This document shows positions 1-9,000 of a stretch of 64,000 nt of DNA, one piece after another. Numbering within the stretch: the stretch's first letter is position 1; every line of letters begins with the position of its first letter. A model generated the notes under the pieces. It saw only the letters and a list, made by a program, of their open reading frames with translations. It was not told the DNA's origin and searched no databases. Position numbers and translations under genes: made by a program. Origin of the DNA: Candidatus Omnitrophota bacterium (GTDB lineage Bacteria > Omnitrophota > Gorgyraeia > Zapsychrales > Zapsychraceae); NCBI GenBank assembly GCA_018062515.1, contig JAGOSC010000003.1, positions 1-64,000 on the forward strand, read 5' to 3'.

Positions 1-3000
1 GTAAAAATCCAATACTCCCTTTGGCGTTGCCCGCTTTTCGTTAAGAGATTTTTTATAATTTTCAAGCTCTGTGATGGTTTTCATTTGTTCAATATTTGCA
101 GTGGTATATCGCTGCACGCTAATCAAGGCTATCTGGGCTGAATCTTTTGGTCCCAGAGACATTGTCTTATCTCGTCGGAGTTTATCCGCCATGATAAGCT
201 CCAATTCTTTTATACCGTTTTCAGTCAGATGCGCGGCATTTGTTTTATTCTCAGAGCTGAGCCATGCTTTTATTTGATTGGGCTTCATGTTGACCCCATA
301 CGTTTTCCACCAAATATGCGCGGCGGCACGCTCGATCGTAGATTGTGCGTCTTTCTTTGTTGTCTCGTCGGTGGTGGTTGTTAATATATCGGAAACATCA
401 TTGATATGATCTAAAAGATCATCTATCGTCCGGAATTTATCCAAATCCATATCAAGGATTGAAATTTCGGCAGGCCCAAGCAATTTTAATGTTTCAACGC
501 CAATGACGGCTTGATCTTTTACTTTAAGCTCTTTTTCCAAATAGCTGAAAAATAATTTATTCGAGGACGGAGAATCATTTTTACGATAAGACAATAATTT
601 CTTCAGAAGATCTACATCGTATGTTTCTAAAATATCCTCGACGTTTTCGGGTGAATCGTTCATTCGTTCTAACAAATTCAAAAACAATATTCGATGTTCA
701 ACGGCGGTTAAAAATTCCTTTGATACTCTCAGCAATATAGAGTCTTCCGAGTAATCTTTCATTTTCTTAATTTCATTCTTAGCTTTTTCTTCCTGCTCTA
801 GAAGCTCGTCTTTTTTAATTCCATCTAAATTTGAATTTTTGAGGAGAATATTGTGCCATTTCATAATCTCAAAACGATCGACATCTTCCCTTTTATTTTC
901 AGCAGACATGGCTTGATCTGCAACTTTAAGGGCCATGGCCACATATGCGTAAAATAATTCTTCCACGACGGAATCAATCGTAGATTTCACAGACATTTCT
1001 CTCTCATCAAGCTTTTTGAAAGTGTTTTCTAGATCTGCCTCTACTTGGTCTTTTTTCTTTCCAAGCTCTTCCGGGCTTAATTCTGGATAAAGCGGTGAAG
1101 TTCTTTCACGATAGGAATATAATTGTTTTAAAAGTTCGGAGTCATATGTTTCTAATACATCTTTTAAGTTTTCGGTTGAATCTCCCGTGAGTCTTAACAG
1201 ATTCAGAAACAATATCCGATTCTCGACAGCGTTTAAAAATCTTTTAGCAGTCTTCAGCGGAGCAAAATTTTCAGGATAACCATTCATTTTCTTGATTTCA
1301 GCGTCGGCAGCTTCTTTAAATTTCTGAAGTTCATCTTTACTGAATGCCTTTAATTTTGGATGCTTTATAAGAACCTGATGCCAAACCTTGATTTTATAAT
1401 AGTTAACTTCTTTGGACTTATCTTGTCCCGCCATGGATTGATCAGGCCCTTCTAAAAATTCCAACCATTCGATTTCTTCTTGCGATTCCGATAACTCTTT
1501 CTTTGAATCTTGATAAAAATCTTTTTTCTCTAATTCTTTTTTACTAGATTGTTCTAATTCAGTTCGGCTTGACTTCGATAATTCCTTTTCCGCACCGGGC
1601 TCCTCTAAAAGCAAGGCCTCATCTTCTTCCTCAGCAAGTTTTATAGCGACGTTGACCAGCACATAAGAAGCTTTCAATTCCTCGATCATAAAAAATTTAG
1701 TTTGGTCGATGTCCCGTAATTCTTTTTCTATGTGTGATAACTTTGTTTTAAGAAGCTGAACATTATTATCTAAATCAAGTGAATCGATAAATGGAAAATC
1801 AGATCTATTGTTGTGAGCGTATTCCAATAATTGTTGACGGTCATCTACACTTAATTTATCTAATTCACGTTTAAAATTAGTCGGATACTTTGTTAAATCT
1901 AAAAGGGATTTAAACAATTCTTGTAATTGCGCGTCAGATAATAGGGCATAATCACGTTTGATTTTTTTAAACGTGGTGAAAGCCTTTTCACCGGATTCCC
2001 ATTTAAATCCATTATTCTTCGCGGTAATCAGTTGATTCTTAACGTTTTGATTAATCAATACTTCATGCGTTTGAGTCGTTTTCTTATTTTTTGTTTCAGG
2101 CTTGGAAGATTCTTTAACCGCTATCTGCGCCTGGTCGATTTTCTCGTCGATGATGGATAACAATTCCGGCGTTGCTTGAAGTCCGTCAATAATGATCGTT
2201 TTTGGCGCGCTTACGGCAATTTTCTCGCCGGAAAAAATATCATCAGGAACAATTCCATGACCATTTCCCTCTGATAACCCAATTTTTTCTGATAATAACA
2301 AATACCTTAATTCTTTAAGCTGTTTCTTATCAAATTGATCAACGATCTGCGTAAATAATAAATTACTATCTTCTTCAGACAGTTCACTCTGTGCCACTAT
2401 GGCTTGCTCAGCTGGAATTCTTTTCTCGACGGAGGAAATTATTTCTTTGACCATTAAGGATTTTTTAGGATTTAAATTCACAAAAGCGGTGTGCTCGGGT
2501 GTGAATACAATTTCATCTTTGAGCAATGTTTCCAAAGCCGTGAGTTTTTCACTTCCATTCATATACGTTGCTTTGGAGAAACCGTTTTTACCTGTATTTT
2601 TTACGTCATTAAGCACCGCTATTTCATTTGTTAACAATTCATTCAGCGATTTGCCTCGTTTAATTTGTTCTGCAACCCACATATACGCGTGAATAAGATT
2701 AAGTTTCTTTTGCAAATCCATAATTAAAAGAAAATTATCGAAATTTTCCTGAATGTCTTTGTCGGAATAGGCCGGCCAGTCAAACGTATAACCTATATTT
2801 TTAATTTCAGTCTGAAACCATTCACTTTGCTTCTCAAGCTCTTCAAAATTTTTACCTAACGGCATTTTCAATAATTCCGCTATCTGCGCCTGGTCAATTT
2901 TCTCGTCGATGATGGATAACCATCGCTTCGTCGGCTGATAAGGACCAAGTCTTACTGGATTGTCTTGAGGCTCTGTTCCGACTAAATTAGTGATCAAATC

Positions 3001-6000
3001 TCTTATTTGAACCAACTGTTTATATTTTCCAGGATCTTTTGGATCAAATCGAATGATGACATTCTTAAAAACTTCTTCGCTATCATTCTCGGACAAGGAT
3101 ATTGCCCTGGACAATACTTTCGTATCTTCTGAATAATTCTTTTTATTTAAGAGTTCATCAATATGATCAATGATTCTTTGCAGATCGAGTATGGAGTTAA
3201 ATGATATGAGCTGCAAAAATATATCTTTGGCATTCTTAACTGGATGCGCACTTGCAAATTTCCGGGAAAATTCGCTCTCAATTTCTGTTTCGGCCCATAA
3301 TTTTTTATCGCGAAGTTCTTTAATACTCAACGCGCTTAACGGCGTATTTAATGTTTCTGCTAATTGTTTCGCCAGGCCTGTTTCCCGTCGATTTTCAACA
3401 CTTTCGGATATAACAGCCCTATCGGCGACTTGTTTATCGTCCTGCGCAAGTTCACCAGATTTCTTTATAATCGCATTAAATAATTTGATAGCTGCTCTGT
3501 CCGACCATTTTGATGTTTGACCATTAGAAGAAGACCTTTCCTTTGTATCCTCGAGAAACTGGTTCATCAGCTGTACCTGGTTTAAATGACGATAAGTCAA
3601 CAGCCAAATACGCACATTTATATAATCAATAGAATCTTGCCATCGGATAGGTGATTGGTGGGTTTCATTCTTCCATATTGTTTTTGCTTCTTCTTCTGTT
3701 ACCGAAGTCCAATCAAACCCTGATTTTAATTCTTTTTCAAATTCGGTTTGAAAAAGCGCTTTTATTCCTTCTAATTTTTCAATGTCCTTGGATTCATCGA
3801 CATTATCATTGAGCGGTTCGCTTAATATCGCGTCAATTTCGTCGGACAATAATGCTTCATCTTTATCGGCCTGTTTTGCTGATTTTGCTTTAAGCTCTGA
3901 TAGAGTTTGCTGATATGCGGCCCTTGTCTCTGGATTAATGTCTTTTTGACTAATTTCCCTTTCAAGAATTTGTTGAACAACTCCTGAAAAAGGCACATGA
4001 TCCAAATCAAAAAATCCGGGATGGAATTCCTTTTTACCAAATTCTTCTTCCCCGGCGATAAGCGCTTGGTCAAGGCCTGAAAGTTCACGTCCTTTTTTGT
4101 AATAATTCTTAATAAATTGTTGATAATCACCAAGGGGCAATTGTCCTTTAAGAAATTTTGCATTTTGTGAAATGCGTAATTCCTGAAGAGCTTTCGCCGT
4201 ATATTCAGGGTAAAAATCATAAACGAAATCCCGTTCTTCTAAGGCTGCTTCCAGTTGCGCTTTTTCTTCGCCTTTGGCTAGATTTTTCCTTACCACCGTT
4301 GCTGTTCGTGGAGAAAAAATCACATCCATAAGCGTTTGGCGTTTTTCTTCGTCGGTAATTCCGCGCAAAGCGATTAAAACTCTCGCTCCATAAGAAATAT
4401 ATTCATTACTTCCAAGCTGTCTCTCTAAAACTTCCATGCTGACTTCAGCCAAGCTACGGTCAAAATTCATGGGATTATCCGGATGTGATTCAAAATATTC
4501 AGCCACTTTTTGTCTGCGCTCATCCAAAAGTGATTTAATGATATCCCAGGTTATTTTTGTACCTTCTTGATATTGTGTTCCATACAAGGTTTTTCCGCTC
4601 TTTGTTAATTTAACCTCATTATCCAGAATTTGTTTAACCCAATGCCAGAATATTTCATATGTCGCGAAATCATTCATAATGGCCCCGCCGGTGCGGTAAT
4701 CATCAATTTTCGCGGCATTATTTCCATTCAGAATTTGAAACTCATATTCACTCGCCATGAAAATAGCATACTCCAACTCTTCGATCGTGACATTTCCTTC
4801 AGGGATGCTATACATTTCATTGTAATCAGCTTCGGACCAAAGATTTTCTAAACGTTCCTTTGTCACTTCATACGGAGTGATTTTTCCATCTTCATTAATC
4901 AATCCCAAATTGTTTAAAATGAAGCGCTGATCGTCACTGAGTTCTTGTACCAAACCTTCTAATTCTTCAAATTTGGCTTGAAGAGGTCTCGCCCCTGCCT
5001 GGACATAATCGGCTTCCGGTGTTGCCACCCAACTTTGATGATAGGTATCATAAAGTTTTCCATTTAAAGCAAAGAGTCCCGTTAAACGCTCGCGTAACTT
5101 ATCGAAAAATATTTGTGAAAGGGCCTTCTTATTCCATTCCGCATTTTTTGTTTTCATCCCGGCAAACATACCGCCGATCGGCGCACCTTTGGTCATTTCT
5201 CCATTTTCATCTAAAGCCACCAATAAAGTTAATAATGCGTTACGACGAGTATACGCATGCAGCTGCTTTGATGTCATACCAAATTCACTCGGATTCATAA
5301 AGCCTTGGCCGGTCTTAAGATTACCCAAATGTAATTCGAATAAACTATTGGTATCATCCCATCGTCCGACGTTGGGGCCTAATAGCCAAGGTGATAAAAT
5401 CCACATGATGACTTCTTGATTTCGTGAAAAACCATGCCGTTCATTCAACATTTTAAATTTGAGTGTCCCGTGCTCAACACCAATCTCATTCTCTACAAAC
5501 ATATTCAATTTTGCTAAAAGCTGAGCATCTTGAGGTGACTCAATTTTAGGGAAATAAACAGCCATTCCTTCTTCTGTATTTGCGTTAGCAGCGTCAAAAT
5601 TATTTAATATATGAATGAGGTATTTAGAAAATATTTCAGGGACTTTTTTCCCTTTGTAAGAAATCCTTCGATCCTTTAAAGCGAACCCAGGAATACGGGC
5701 AATAATCACCGGCATTAATTCTTCACCAATTTGAACTTCATATTCTTTTTTCTTTGTTGGATGGAAATATTTAACACCCTTTTTCCATTCACGTTTTAAT
5801 AATTGATTAATGACTTTCACTTGTTGAAATTGTTGAGCCCCATATTCATCTGGTGTAGCATCTTCATAATCGATCATATAACTCTCAATGCCATTTATGG
5901 CCGCATTAAAAATACTGATCGCCATGCCCACATCGGCAGCAGGACCTGTTGCTTCTAGGCCCGATTCAAAATATTTTTGCGACGGGTGAACCTCATTATT

Positions 6001-9000
6001 TAATCTCCATGCATTATCCGTTTTCTTTCCCAACGCATTATCTCTCATTCCTTCTCGTATTTGGGCGGTTGTTTTTGTATATTCATACAGCGGATGAACC
6101 CATTTGTCATTGGGATTCGCCCAACCTAAAACGGGATCATTCCAAACCGGCTTGATTAATCCTATTTGCTGTTGCCAAATAATAAATGCGCGTTGGGCCA
6201 ATAGTTGATCGCGTTCTTTTCCTAATAATTCAGCAGCTTTACCAATCGTTTTTTCAACATGCAACTCTCGTCCATTAACAGACTTGATTCCGAAAAGATC
6301 AGCATGTTCTTTCTGTAAAAGCGGATCGATCGTCGCTATCATCGCCGCGTCGGCTTCTGTCTTAATCTTTCCCGAAGAAATGGATTTCTTCAAGGCGTCG
6401 ATCCGCCGGGTGACAATTTCCAATAATTTTTTCCAGTCGGCGCTGCGCCAAATCTTGTCACTGATCAAATAATAAAACCGTTGATTTCCCACCATTATTT
6501 TTAAATTTTCCAATTGTTGCGCCGTTAATTCACTAAACGGGTTTTCTAAATATTTCTCATTTGGATATATTTGAAGTAATTTTTTTGACAATTTCTCATT
6601 ATAAAGTTTCAATATTTCACGGTCTTCTTTAGACAGCCTCATTCTTAGGCTGCCTGTTTCTCCCTTATTATTGGCCAGCAATGCATCGTCTGTCTTGTCA
6701 ATTGCTTCCGTTTCAGACTCAAGGGCGCTGTTTGTCTTGATAACTGCGGTTTCCTTTTCTTTTGCAATTTTGGCATTGCGGATATTTTGTAAGGCTAAAA
6801 GATAATAAGCGTTGCGAATGCTGATGCCTGGATTTTCATTCATGATAATTTCAGTTTTTTCTAAGGCTATCTCCATAATCGCCTGGCGTTCTTGATCAAC
6901 GTCGTCCATTGAATACATTCTTCCTGACTTGGCTTGTGCCGTCTCGATGGAAGAAACCGCGACTCCACCCGCGCTGGCTAGTCCGTCGAGGTAAACTCGT
7001 ATACCTTTATTGGAAAGAATTTTTTCACCTGCGGAATCAATAGAACCATTAGCCCCTTCATAAATATTTTTTGCTTTGACTGCATTCGCATTTTCTCTCG
7101 TAATTGAATTTTCTAAAGCAAAAGTTACCAAAATATCTGATTCATACTCAAGCACCGCGGCAGCTAATTTCTTCTGATCTTGAGGATTATTTCGATCTCC
7201 CCTAATGGCTTCAACACCAGTACGATTGATTTTTCCTGTATTCCATAATTCACTCACCCGACGTCCGCTATCCACCATAAATTTGATTTCATCATGCGTC
7301 CATCCGCTTTTCTTGATCAAAACAATCTCACTATTGCTGATGACTTGAAGAACCGCTTTATTTTCTTGAGTCAATCTTAATGCTAAGAATTGCGCGCCAT
7401 TACCAAATCCATGCACAGCGACGGTCTTTCCTTGTAGTTCATCTTTCAATGACCCTTTAATAATGTCATAAACACCAAAACCTGTGGCTTCATTGCGGCC
7501 TTCAACACCGCCTTTACCTAACGCTTTTCCGGCAAACGTGCCAAGTTCAGGAACAGGATTTCCTGTTTCTTCTTTATATTTAACTAAAGCATCGATATAT
7601 GGTGTTTTGGTCGCTGAAACAGTATTTATAGATTGATCGTAAGCTTCCCATAAAATTTCTTCTAACTTCTCATCTGCATTATCAAAAGATGTGCCCGAAT
7701 TACCTTGATTAAGAGCCTGTCCAACTTTAACTTGCAGCCAGCCTTCTAAATACCAAGTCAATACGTCTGAACCGGTATTCACATCACCGGCGGGTATATC
7801 TATCGTTATCCCGACTTGATTCGCTTTGGCTAATTCTTGTCCATGCCGTTTAGCAATTCTGGCGCGATTTTCTTTATTGTTCCAGTTATTATAATCCTTG
7901 ATTGTCCATTCGCCTTTCTCTTGAACAATTTTTCCGACAAAAACAGTTCCTTTAGCTCCACCATAAGGGATATCAATACCGGCATTTTTATAAGTCATCC
8001 CTAAAGATAAGGCCTTAGCTTCATCTTCAATCCAGTGAGCGATAAAATTTTTAACCTGTTTTTCAGTGGGAATTGACTTCTTATCCGAAACAAATTTTTT
8101 AAATACCGCCTTAAAATGTTTATCCGCCAATAATTGACTGGCTGGAAGGGTGCGAATACCTCCGCGGCCAGGGCCTTTATCATTATTATTCACAATACGG
8201 ATATGGAAAAATTCCGCGTCATATTCTTGTCCTTCTTTACCAATAAATTTCTCAGTGGCCCATTGACCAAACGTGCTGTGCGGTTTTTTTAGCTTCTCAA
8301 CATCATTAACAGTAAATCCGTATTTAGTTAAATAAGGCTTTATTCCGTCGGTATTCAATTTCATATTTGTCCAGAACGGATTTTCATTTTGCGTATTCCC
8401 AATAAAACTATTAAAATCACCATTCGTTAAGGCTGAACCCGGTTTATTAGCAGGTATACCGTTATTTAACATCGCCCGGTCTGAACCATAAACCAATTTA
8501 TAATTCTCCTTATCCAGAAATTTTTCTAATTGATCCTTGGTTTGAAATGGATAATCAACGCTATACTCCAGCAGTTCTTTTCTTTTTGCGTCAAGAGCCA
8601 GACTATATTCTCTATATTTTTCTGTCGCAATTTCAATATCTTCAGCTATTTGCCATTTTGTCTTTCTTGACACTTCTTGATCGATCGCTTCAAAGCTTAA
8701 CAACGCCGCGTCTTTTTCCATTATTACTTCTTCAACAGCTTTAATCCTCATATTCCAGTTCTCGACAGAAAGACTGCCACGTTTCCGCCACATATCTTTT
8801 TTTACTTTATCTGTCCATCTTGGATCATAAGCCATCGGGTCATAACTGTGAAACCGATGGTCTTCTTTATCCCGCTTTTCGATGAGTATGTCCCTTAATT
8901 CAGAAAGTTCTTTAGGACTCAAACTACTCAATGGTTCACCTATATTGATGAAAGCGTACTTGAACGCTTCTTCTATACTACTTCGTATTTCTACTTTCCA

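Noticed and set aside
3822..4220. A 132-codon minus-strand frame inside the left giant gene
   Set aside because: It lies in another frame of a continuous, domain-bearing coding sequence, and its composition is not protein-like.
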